A DNA stretch of 14,592 nt from Methanobacteriota archaeon. Its GTDB lineage: Archaea; Halobacteriota; Methanosarcinia; Methanosarcinales; Methanosarcinaceae. This document shows, piece by piece, positions 7,502 to 13,941 of the stretch (positions are counted from its first letter, which is position 1; every line of letters starts with the position of its first letter). Position numbers and translations under genes: made by a program. The notes under the pieces were generated by a model. That model saw only the letters and a list, made by a program, of their open reading frames with translations. It was not told the origin of the DNA and ran no database searches. The stretch covers positions 1-14,592 of the forward strand of contig JAUPKV010000349.1 of NCBI GenBank assembly GCA_030837265.1. Reading direction: 5' to 3'.

Positions 7502-8170
7502 TCACTCCTTTACAGGAATTATAAGCCTCTGACCGGGGTTCAAAAGACGTGGATTCTCGATATTATTCTTTTTTGCAATCAGCCTCCAGTCTCCAGGGCT
7601 CCCGTATTCTTTTGCTGCTATTGCCCATAGGCTGTCTCCTTGAGTAACTACCCAGCTTTTTGTCAGGTCAGAAGACTGTAGATTATTCTCCTTAACTTGT
7701 GCTTCAACTTCTCTATATTCCTTCAGGGTGACATTTAGCGTTGCTCTGACCGGAATTCCTTCCGGAAGGAACATCGTAAATCTCTTGCTAACCTTTTCAA
7801 TGATACACTGGAAAAAAAAAGCCCCCCAGATGAAAATACAAATTGGTGGAGCATGCAAATCAGAATCAATGTCCATCAAGCCCTTTGCTTCGGCAGGTAA
7901 TTTACTGAACATGCTTCCAGCGTCCCAGCCTGTAATCCTATCTGTAAATAGACGAACATCTATCCCTTGTTCATATGTGTCGAAAAATAAATCCATAGAT
8001 ACTGATCTTGCATTTCCTCTTACAAATTGAACTATTGGAGATGAAAGGCCCGGGATGTTAACTTCGGCAAAATGATTACTCTTCTCGACATTTAATTCCT
8101 TGGGATTGAATAGACAGGGAACTGTTAATGAAGGATTGTCTTTACTTGTCAAAAAGGCTTTTACAAGCAT
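7502..8170 (-). CDS. LysM baseplate/tail-tip protein (Afp7 type)
   Basis: This 222-residue protein has an N-terminal domain with CLFNPKELNVEKS (about 19-31), GLSSPIVQFVRGNARSVSMD and LFFDTYEQGIDVR, and a core with LHAPPICIFIWGAFFFQCII and GIPVRATLNVTLKEY. It ends in a LysM domain (about 172-220: WVVTQGDSLWAIAAKEYGSP through NPGQRLIIPVKE). This layout is that of eCIS Afp7/Pvc7 and of phage LysM tail proteins (gp53-like) that bind the hub and baseplate; the LysM is thought to be structural here rather than for wall binding. The ATG at 8170 directly follows the TGA of the 753-residue gene, with GGAGAGGT just upstream, so the two are probably coupled. Confidence 0.92.
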   Translation of the reverse strand: MLVKAFLTSKDNPSLTVPCLFNPKELNVEKSNHFAEVNIPGLSSPIVQFVRGNARSVSMDLFFDTYEQGIDVRLFTDRITGWDAGSMFSKLPAEAKGLMDIDSDLHAPPICIFIWGAFFFQCIIEKVSKRFTMFLPEGIPVRATLNVTLKEYREVEAQVKENNLQSSDLTKSWVVTQGDSLWAIAAKEYGSPGDWRLIAKKNNIENPRLLNPGQRLIIPVKE

Positions 8171-10432
8171 TCACATACCTCTCCTCTCTCTTTCCATTCT
8201 TATTGTCCTCTCGATATTTTGATAGACTTGTGAAGATATTCGATTTATATCGAGGTACTTTTTTATATCCGCCTCTCTAAAAACAGGTGCTGTTTTCTCT
8301 GACACTGACTTTTTTGTTTCGATAACGGTTTTTTTAATCTGTTCGATCTCTTGCTCTATACGCCCCTGATCCTGAAATACAAGACTTTCATTTCTTATTT
8401 TAGAATTATGGTTGCTCTGAACATAACTGGGTGTTTCGTGCTCAAAATTGCCATAATAATTTTTTACAGAAGGTTTATTGACAGTTACCCAATTTGATTC
8501 TTTAAAAAAAAGTATATTCATGCCGGATGTTTTATTAAATAGCAAATTATCTTGCAAAAATACTGCAGGTAATTTATTCTCAGAAATGAGCTGATTTTTG
8601 ACTATACTTTTTCTATTAATAAAAGCAGAATGCCTGGTAATATTTAATGACTCATATATTTTTTTCACTGTAAACACTTGCGAGTTTAAAATTTTCTCCT
8701 TGTTTTTATTATTTAACATTTGAGAACTAACTTCTGCGCTTCCGGAATAAGTCGAGTTAGCTGCCTCTTGATAATATATAGAATTTTCAGACAAAGGTAG
8801 TGGTTTTAGTATTCTATTTGAGTTAGTTGCTATATTTCCAGTCCTAAAAATCAAATACTTTCGAAATAAAAAAACTGAAATCTTGTTTGTAGAAACTGAA
8901 ATCTTGTTTGTAGAAATGCTCCCAGTTGAAAAAATTCCCGATGCAATCTGATACATCTGTGGAATCTTGAATGCTGCCTGAGATATATTGGCTACATCAC
9001 TTATATTCTGGGCATCTTTTGGCTTCAATAGCAATTTTATGCCGTCTTTTTTAGTGTTTAACCATGAGTAAGTTTCTTGAATAACAGAAATTTTTTTTAC
9101 AATTGAAGATAGTATGGTGTTTTGTTTCCCAAAATAATTAGAAGGTGATTTATCCTCAAATGCAGGCCAATACTTGAGCGCGTTTTCTTTATCAATAAAG
9201 GTGGGATTCCTTACAATATTTAGAAACCTGTAATATATTTTCTTCCCAAATATTTGCGAATTCAAAGTTTCCATATTATTTTCATAATTAAATATTTTTT
9301 TATCCCTTTTTAGAATATATGGAGGAATCATACGAGTTTGTTTTTGATAAAAAACATTACTTTGAGAGAAAAATGATGAATTTAGTATTTTGTTTGAATT
9401 ATTTGTTATATTTCCAGCCCTAAAAATTAAGGATTTTAAAAAAGGAAAAACCGAAATTTTATTTGTAGAGATATTTCCAGTTAGAAAAAACTCTGATCTT
9501 GCATGAAACCCCTGTGAAATCTTTAATGCTGCCTGAGACACATACACGTTAGCTACATCATTTATATTCCGGGCATCTTTTGGCTTCAATAACGATTTAA
9601 GGCCATTTTTTTTAGAGTTTAACCATGAGAAGATTTCTTTATTAACTGGGATATTTTTCACAGTTAGAGATGTTGTGGTGTTTTGTTTCTCTAAATAATT
9701 CGAAGGTGATTTATCCTCAAATGCAGGCCAATACTTGAGCTCGTTTTCTTTATCAATAAAAGTAGGATTCTTTTCATTATTTAGAAACCTGTAATATATT
9801 TTCTTCTCAAATATTTGCGAGTTCAAAACTTTCATATTGTGTTTATAATTTAATGTTTTTGGATTTAGCGTCAAAATATCTGAAAAAATCATAAGAGTTT
9901 TTTGTTGATAAAAAGCATCGTTTACAGGTGAAAATGATGAATTTAGTATTTTATTTAAGTCATTTGTTATATTTCCGTCCCTAAAACTTAAAGATTTTAG
10001 AAACGAAAAAACCGAATTTTTATTTATAAAGAAATTTTCAGTTGGAAAAAACTCTGATTCACTCTGATACATCTCTGGAGTCTTGAATGCTGTCTGAGAT
10101 ATCTTCGCTATATTATTAGTACTCTGAAAATCTTTTAGCTTAAGTATTGATTGAAGAGTTTTTCTTTCAATCTTTAACCTTGAGAACCTTCCTCGTATAA
10201 CAGAAATATTTTTTAGAACCAAAACAGGTACAATATTTTGCTGATCTAAATGAAGCCTGAAATTTAGGACCATACTAATTTTTTTGGGAAAATGATCGAC
10301 TCTTTCTTTGTAAAAAATCATTTTTGGAAGTCTGGAAGTCTTCTTTTTACCAGTCTGATATTTTTGTATAATTTCTCGGTAAAAGCTGGAACTGGATAGA
10401 GTAATTATAGATTTTATATCAGATCTGTCCAT
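8171..10432 (-). CDS. Triple-repeat protein of unknown function with conserved-looking eCIS C-terminus (753 aa)
   Basis: It lies between the second tube gene and the LysM gene, the slot of Afp6 in the Afp order, but I do not recognise the bulk of it. Residues 71-625 are three repeats of about 187 residues, each with blocks such as LNSQIF, KKIYYRFLN, NPTFIDKEN and LKYWPAFEDKSPSNY; the third is more diverged. Residues about 688-712 look like a coiled coil (RIEQEIEQIKKTVIETKK). The end (about 719-753: READIKKYLDINRISSQVYQ, then RMERERRGM) resembles, from memory, C-termini of eCIS proteins at this position and may dock to the baseplate. It is rich in Lys, Asn, Ser, Ile and Phe and contains no Cys. 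There is no signal peptide. The ATG at 10432 is three bases after the previous stop. Structural adaptor or tube-packaged protein are both possible. Confidence 0.75.
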   Translation of the reverse strand: MDRSDIKSIITLSSSSFYREIIQKYQTGKKKTSRLPKMIFYKERVDHFPKKISMVLNFRLHLDQQNIVPVLVLKNISVIRGRFSRLKIERKTLQSILKLKDFQSTNNIAKISQTAFKTPEMYQSESEFFPTENFFINKNSVFSFLKSLSFRDGNITNDLNKILNSSFSPVNDAFYQQKTLMIFSDILTLNPKTLNYKHNMKVLNSQIFEKKIYYRFLNNEKNPTFIDKENELKYWPAFEDKSPSNYLEKQNTTTSLTVKNIPVNKEIFSWLNSKKNGLKSLLKPKDARNINDVANVYVSQAALKISQGFHARSEFFLTGNISTNKISVFPFLKSLIFRAGNITNNSNKILNSSFFSQSNVFYQKQTRMIPPYILKRDKKIFNYENNMETLNSQIFGKKIYYRFLNIVRNPTFIDKENALKYWPAFEDKSPSNYFGKQNTILSSIVKKISVIQETYSWLNTKKDGIKLLLKPKDAQNISDVANISQAAFKIPQMYQIASGIFSTGSISTNKISVSTNKISVFLFRKYLIFRTGNIATNSNRILKPLPLSENSIYYQEAANSTYSGSAEVSSQMLNNKNKEKILNSQVFTVKKIYESLNITRHSAFINRKSIVKNQLISENKLPAVFLQDNLLFNKTSGMNILFFKESNWVTVNKPSVKNYYGNFEHETPSYVQSNHNSKIRNESLVFQDQGRIEQEIEQIKKTVIETKKSVSEKTAPVFREADIKKYLDINRISSQVYQNIERTIRMERERRGM
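8558..10222 (-). repeat. Three direct repeats of about 561 bp (187 aa)
   Basis: Approximate units are 10222-9668, 9667-9107 and 9106-8558. The first two are close at DNA level: for example about 78 bases near 9692-9771 match 9131-9210 with only a few differences, 561 bases apart. The third unit keeps the start (KPKDAQNISDVAN, STNKISV) but drifts towards its end. This points to tandem gene-internal duplication, with the copy nearest the N-terminal pair more recent. Confidence 0.9.
8872..8913 (-). repeat. Perfect 21-bp tandem duplication
   Basis: The 21-base unit aaactgaaatcttgtttgta + g is present twice with no mismatch (8872-8892 and 8893-8913). It duplicates the heptapeptide STNKISV in the third repeat of the 753-residue protein. 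The lack of any difference suggests a very recent slippage event. Confidence 0.95.
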
Positions 10433-10435
10433 TAT

Positions 10436-10897
10436 TTAGCCCTTCTTGATCCCATTATGCGCTAGTTCTACAGTCTCAAAAGCTACAGTATTACTATCAG
10501 CTTTAAAGTCTGGTCCTGTCCATTTTACAGGATATGCCCCTTCAAAATTCCAGCGCCATTTTTCTTCTTTGCCAGTGATATCCATCAATATGATTGCCCC
10601 GTTTTTACGCCTAAATTTCCCACTGATCACTTCCTGGTACCATCTCCACAGTTCATCCCCGCCTGTGATACCTCTTTTGAGGGTAATATGCTGGTATTTT
10701 GTCCTTTTAGGTAGTTGATGCACAAAATAATTGACACCACCCTCTTCATAAGGTTCAGTCTCAGTTTCAATCTGAAGTCCGCCCACCTCGGAAGCATGAG
10801 CTGTCGCAATTCCATCAATTTCAACTAGAAACCGGAAAGACATTAATGGATCTATTTTTTTTTCTTTGTAGTTAGTCGTCCAGTCATCGTTAGACAT
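10436..10897 (-). CDS. Second tail tube / tube initiator protein (Afp5 type)
   Basis: This is a T4 gp19-like tube protein of about 153 residues. Key segments are SFRFLVEIDGIATAHASEVG, then YEEGGVNYFVHQLP, YQHITLKRGITGGDELWRWY, and near the end YPVKWTGPDFKADSNTVAFE. It aligns in layout with the tube protein at 11543-11977 but is a clear paralogue, and its place just before the LysM and hub genes fits the Afp5-type tube adaptor that contacts the hub. I prefer the ATG at 10897 because GGTGA lies five bases upstream. An in-frame GTG at 10906 would add three residues but has no ribosome site. The upstream small frame ends at 10910. Confidence 0.92.
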   Translation of the reverse strand: MSNDDWTTNYKEKKIDPLMSFRFLVEIDGIATAHASEVGGLQIETETEPYEEGGVNYFVHQLPKRTKYQHITLKRGITGGDELWRWYQEVISGKFRRKNGAIILMDITGKEEKWRWNFEGAYPVKWTGPDFKADSNTVAFETVELAHNGIKKG

Positions 10898-10909
10898 CCA
10901 GTTCACCCA

Positions 10910-11095
10910 TTATTCAACTTCAAGAATGCTCCTCTGTTTTTCACCTGATAGACGTCGGTTTATTTTTGAGATTTCCTCACACCAGCGCTGCCTATCTTTG
11001 TGTTCTAAATTCATAATCTCTTCATGAGACCAGTGAAAATGATATGCAATAAAAGCTACCTCCTCATAAAGGGTGACGAGGGGGTAGCGAGTTAT
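10910..11095 (-). CDS. Small overlapping frame, DUF6760-like, no normal start codon
   Basis: The -1 frame relative to the chaperone-like gene is open from 11113 to a TAA at 10912-10910. It encodes YPLVTLYEEVAFIAYHFHWS, then HEEIMNLEHKDRQRWCEEIS and KINRRLSGE, a compact helical protein that I recall as a short conserved eCIS family (DUF6760-like; the family name is from memory). No ATG, GTG or TTG occurs before the conserved part; the first ATG lies in the middle of it. Either it begins at a rare ATA (11095-11093, 61 residues) or, more likely, it is made only as a fusion by -1 frameshifting from the upstream gene, giving a product of about 182 residues. The next gene starts 12 bases after its stop. 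The coding call is strong; the mode of expression is inferred. Confidence 0.82.
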   Translation of the reverse strand: MTRYPLVTLYEEVAFIAYHFHWSHEEIMNLEHKDRQRWCEEISKINRRLSGEKQRSILEVE

Positions 11096-11101
11096 TCCCC
11101 C
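11055..11101 (-). promoter_or_regulatory. Candidate programmed -1 frameshift signal
   Basis: On the minus strand the chaperone-like gene ends CAG GGG GAA TAA. The run GGGGGAA (11101-11095) lets a Gly tRNA on GGG slip back one base and still pair fully. A six-base spacer (TAACTC) follows, then a stem of GCTACCCCCTC (11088-11078) with GAGGAGGTAGC (11065-11055): ten of eleven positions pair, with one C-A mismatch and a 12-base loop. GAGGT lies about ten bases upstream of the G run and could act as an internal Shine-Dalgarno stimulator. The A-site codon would repair imperfectly (GAA to GGA), so this is not a textbook X-XXY-YYZ heptamer. Confidence 0.65.
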
Positions 11102-11457
11102 TGATTTTCTACCTCATATTCGAATATCTGTTCGCAATGTGGGCACCTAACTTTTATTTTGGAATTCCCGCTTTCGTTAATCCGGCCATAAAAATCCTGC
11201 AGGTAGGCAAGGTCTTTGGCAAAAAGATTTTCGATCACTTTTGTATCGATTACATGTAAATCTCCAAGCTTTGTTATTACTCTCGAAAGCAGGATTATAG
11301 TCAGATATGCAGGGTTTGACTGCACTCTCGGGTCTTTAAGGAGCAAGATCTCATCAGCGGCCGTTGCAAGCCTCATAACTCCTTTTTTATGGAGGTTTCC
11401 TTCATTATCCACATAACCTTTGGGAAGGGTAAACTCAAACTCTGTTTGAAATATCAT
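11092..11457 (-). CDS. Tail assembly chaperone-like protein (gp41/E type)
   Basis: This 121-residue protein follows the tube gene, the usual place of tail assembly chaperones. The N-terminus (EFTLPKGYVDNEGNLHKKGV, then MRLATAADEILLL) resembles the phage Mu gp41 / Phage_TAC family; the middle is helical (NPAYLTIILLSRVITKLGDL). It ends in RCPHCEQIFEYEVENQGE, with a single CPxC pair that could hold half a metal site. The overlapping -1 frame adds more His and Cys residues. ATG 11457 has GGAG eight bases upstream. In phages such chaperones coat the tape measure during assembly and are often made in two forms by frameshifting. The family call comes from motif and position, not from a search. Confidence 0.75.
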   Translation of the reverse strand: MIFQTEFEFTLPKGYVDNEGNLHKKGVMRLATAADEILLLKDPRVQSNPAYLTIILLSRVITKLGDLHVIDTKVIENLFAKDLAYLQDFYGRINESGNSKIKVRCPHCEQIFEYEVENQGE

Positions 11458-11498
11458 GCATCTTTCTCCGGTAAAAAACTGTTTTAATATTTGAGATG

Positions 11499-11519
11499 AA
11501 AAAAGCTTCTAAAAAGAAG
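11499..11519 (-). terminator. Weak terminator-like hairpin after the tube gene
   Basis: On the minus strand CTTCT-TTTT-AGAAG (11519-11506) forms a five-pair stem, followed by C and six Ts (11504-11499). It lies 24 bases after the tube stop and before the chaperone gene. The stem is weak, so partial read-through is expected; it could keep sheath and tube transcripts more abundant than the downstream baseplate genes. Confidence 0.4.
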
Positions 11520-11542
11520 TAGAGTTTTCAAATAATCTGCTC

Positions 11543-11977
11543 TTAGGAAACCCGCTTAAAACCTTCATGCACTATTTCAAGATTCTCGATTGCAACGTCA
11601 TTACCTTTAGCATTGAAATCTGCAGGATCGTATTTACTAGGCCATGCTCTCTCAATCTCCCAGCGAGCTTTATCGGCTCCCGCTTCATCGATCAGGGTTA
11701 TGGACATGTTCTTCCTAGCACCTTCAGCCCCTGTATCTATAACCTGCTTTCTCCAATTATATAGGTTCATGGAATCAGTAATTCCCCATTTCAGGGTAAT
11801 ATTTCCATATTTTGTCAGCCCAGATAATTTTCGAAGCCTTGGGAGCTCGTCTCCTTCTCTGTACTCTATAGTGTCAGTATTTGTGTCCGCAAATGTACAT
11901 TCACTGAATCCTACCTGACCTACTCCATCAATTTCAACCCTGAACCTGAATTGTCTATATGGGTCCTGTCTTGTCAT
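11543..11977 (-). CDS. Main tail tube protein (Afp1 type)
   Basis: This 144-residue T4 gp19-like protein would form the stacked hexameric rings of the inner tube. It shows FRFRVEIDGVGQVGFSECTF near the N-terminus, then YREGDELPRLRKLSGLTKYG, ITLKWGITDSMNLYNWRKQV, ITLIDEAGADKARWEIERAW, and a C-terminal NDVAIENLEIVHEGFKRV. It starts at ATG 11977, with AGAGGAG eight bases upstream and 39 bases after the sheath stop. Sheath followed by tube is the standard order. Confidence 0.95.
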   Translation of the reverse strand: MTRQDPYRQFRFRVEIDGVGQVGFSECTFADTNTDTIEYREGDELPRLRKLSGLTKYGNITLKWGITDSMNLYNWRKQVIDTGAEGARKNMSITLIDEAGADKARWEIERAWPSKYDPADFNAKGNDVAIENLEIVHEGFKRVS

Positions 11978-12016
11978 ATTTCATTCTCCTCTTTCAATTT
12001 TATTGATAATTAGCAC

Positions 12017-13606
12017 TTATTCGGTAGCTGCACTTCCGCCTGCCCATTGCGCTATGCGGAATATTACGAATTCTGCAGGTTTTACTGGGGCGATACCAAT
12101 AATACAGATTAATCTTCCATTATCAATATCATCCTGGGTCATGGTGGTTCTGTCGCATTTCACGAAAAAAGCTTCCTCAGGCTTTGTTCCCATAAGGGCG
12201 CCATCTCTCCAAACTCCTGTGAGGAATTGTGTTATTGTTGCCCTTACCCTTGCCCAGAGCTTCTCATTATTTGGTTCAAAAACTACCCATTGTGTGCCTC
12301 TTTCTACAGATTTTTCAATATATATAAAAAGACGGCGAACGTTTATGTATTTCCAGAGGGGGTCAACAATGCAAGTCCTTGCTCCCCAAACCAAAATACC
12401 CCTTCCAGGGAAGCTACGGATTACATTTATCCCTCTTGGATTGAGAACACCTTGTTCCTGTTTGTTAATCTGGAATTCGAGGCCTACAGCACCTCTTACT
12501 AACTCATTAGCTGGGGCTTTATGTACTCCTCTCTCGGTGTCGCTTCGTGCATATATTCCGGCTAGATACCCTCCTGGGGGTTTACTTATCTGCCTCTTTG
12601 TCAGAGGGTCATATATTTTGATCCAGGGATAGTATAAAGCCCCATATTTAGAGGGTCTTGATATCATCAAGCCACCAACGTTTGTTTCATTCTCCTTGAT
12701 ATCAAGGATAGCAAATCGATCCTTCAAAGTCTCGCAATGTATAAGGATATCATCAAGGAGCGTATCCTGCCCGGATTTAACAAAATGAATATCAGGGACA
12801 TACACTATAGAAATATCATCAATCTCGGCTATGGCTGTAAGACCTCGTCTTTCACCTGGTTTTGCTGCAGGGTCACCTCTTACATCATCACGAGTCAAAT
12901 CTGCATCTCCATCACTCCCACCCAGTAAAAGAATAAAAAAATCTTCAGTATTAACCGGTCGTCCGATGCTGCCGCTACTTATCAGAATAAGGTTTGAGAT
13001 ATTTTTTAATGGATCGCTTAACTTTCGTATATAATGGTCTGGTGAGTTCTTATCTTCAGAGAGGTCATCAAAAACTTCAATAGCATCCGCTTTCTCAATA
13101 ATTTGTTTGAATCTTTTTTCTTTTTCATTCTGGTCTTCTGGTTTCGAAAAAGTATTGGGCAGATTTTCGAGTTTCCAGTAGGCAACAGTCATCTTAAAGA
13201 CTTTCTTGCCTTCCGGATTTAGATCATTTTTAGGATCACTTGATGCATTTTCTATTCGGATCCCTATTCTATTTCCCCAAATCCCTTCACCTACTGCTTC
13301 AACTGCAAAGTCCCCTAAATATAAACTGGAAGTAATAGCATTTTTATGAACTATTCTTCCGATATAGCAACGTTGACCACCATTTGCAAAAAAGCCATCA
13401 ACTGAATAAGCTAAATGTGAATTTTCAATATATCCTCCATAGACACGCATAAATTGGGTTAAACTTGTTACTAACTTAGGAGGAATTGTAGGTCCCCTTT
13501 CAGTTTCTCCTAAGAATCCCGCAGTACTCGTGCTTACTCCTTCAATCGGCCTGGCACCGATTTCGAATTCCTCCATATACACGCCTGGTGTTAGGTATTC
13601 TGGCAT
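12017..13606 (-). CDS. Contractile tail sheath protein
   Basis: This 529-residue protein forms the contractile outer sheath. The N-terminus is the family start (MPEYLTPGVYMEEFEIGARP, then GVSTSTAGFLGETERGP), with GFFANGGQRCYIGRI at 71-85. Residues about 100-230 are a variable Lys/Glu-rich insertion that would face outward. LLGGSDG begins the conserved second half, with PPGGYLAGIYARSDTERGVH near 344-363, RGINVIRSFPGRGILVWGAR, and a C-terminus (IGIAPVKPAEFVIFRIAQWA) that makes the subunit-linking strand. ATG 13606 has GAGG seven bases upstream. Only one sheath gene is present here, while Afp-type clusters carry three; others could lie outside the window. Confidence 0.96.
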   Translation of the reverse strand: MPEYLTPGVYMEEFEIGARPIEGVSTSTAGFLGETERGPTIPPKLVTSLTQFMRVYGGYIENSHLAYSVDGFFANGGQRCYIGRIVHKNAITSSLYLGDFAVEAVGEGIWGNRIGIRIENASSDPKNDLNPEGKKVFKMTVAYWKLENLPNTFSKPEDQNEKEKRFKQIIEKADAIEVFDDLSEDKNSPDHYIRKLSDPLKNISNLILISSGSIGRPVNTEDFFILLLGGSDGDADLTRDDVRGDPAAKPGERRGLTAIAEIDDISIVYVPDIHFVKSGQDTLLDDILIHCETLKDRFAILDIKENETNVGGLMISRPSKYGALYYPWIKIYDPLTKRQISKPPGGYLAGIYARSDTERGVHKAPANELVRGAVGLEFQINKQEQGVLNPRGINVIRSFPGRGILVWGARTCIVDPLWKYINVRRLFIYIEKSVERGTQWVVFEPNNEKLWARVRATITQFLTGVWRDGALMGTKPEEAFFVKCDRTTMTQDDIDNGRLICIIGIAPVKPAEFVIFRIAQWAGGSAATE

Positions 13607-13941
13607 ATTAGTTCCTCATCACTTTGCTATTGATTTACATTTTTAAATTAATTAATTAGTTGGATCTTATCTAAATAACAAAAATTACTTTTCTTGATGC
13701 ATAAGCTTGCAAAATATCCTTTAAAATTAAATTGGACTATTGTAGCTACTCAATTCTTGAGAGTACTCTAGATTAGAAAGTATTTTTAAAAACGTCATAT
13801 CAATTATGATTTCAAAAAAACAAGAAAACTCAGAAATCAAAGCAGAAAAACGACTTTAAATTTAAGAAGAAAACAAGAAGCATGGAGCTTAATTGATTTG
13901 CTTTTTTCTTTTGAGACTAGAATAAACAAAATAACCTGTCG
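13607..13941. other. 335-base AT-rich intergenic region upstream of the sheath
   Basis: No gene is visible on either strand. Near the sheath it holds, on the minus strand, TTTAAAAAT (13647-13639), placed so that an archaeal-type start about 25 bases downstream would fall just before the GAGG ribosome site. This is a possible sheath promoter but AT-rich sequence makes such boxes common. A cluster of short palindromes lies at 13747-13769. The rest is A/T-rich with no clear hairpin and T run to end the upstream gene. Confidence 0.5.
13749..13769. promoter_or_regulatory. Overlapping short palindromes, possible operator
   Basis: CTCAA-TTC-TTGAG (13749-13761) is a perfect inverted repeat and overlaps the perfect ten-base palindrome AGAGTACTCT (13760-13769); TACTC and GAGTA (13747-13751 and 13761-13765) give an alternative pairing. 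It lies about 140 bases upstream of the sheath start. Short palindromes are frequent in such sequence, so a regulatory role is only a suggestion. Confidence 0.3.

Noticed and set aside
8558..10222. The long repeats as a CRISPR array or mobile-element repeats
   Set aside because: The units are about 561 bases, directly adjacent, coding throughout and in frame, with no spacers, inverted ends or transposase.
12003..12632. A 209-codon plus-strand open frame opposite the sheath gene
   Set aside because: It covers the conserved C-terminal half of the sheath; its translation shows no family features and reflects the codon bias of the true gene.
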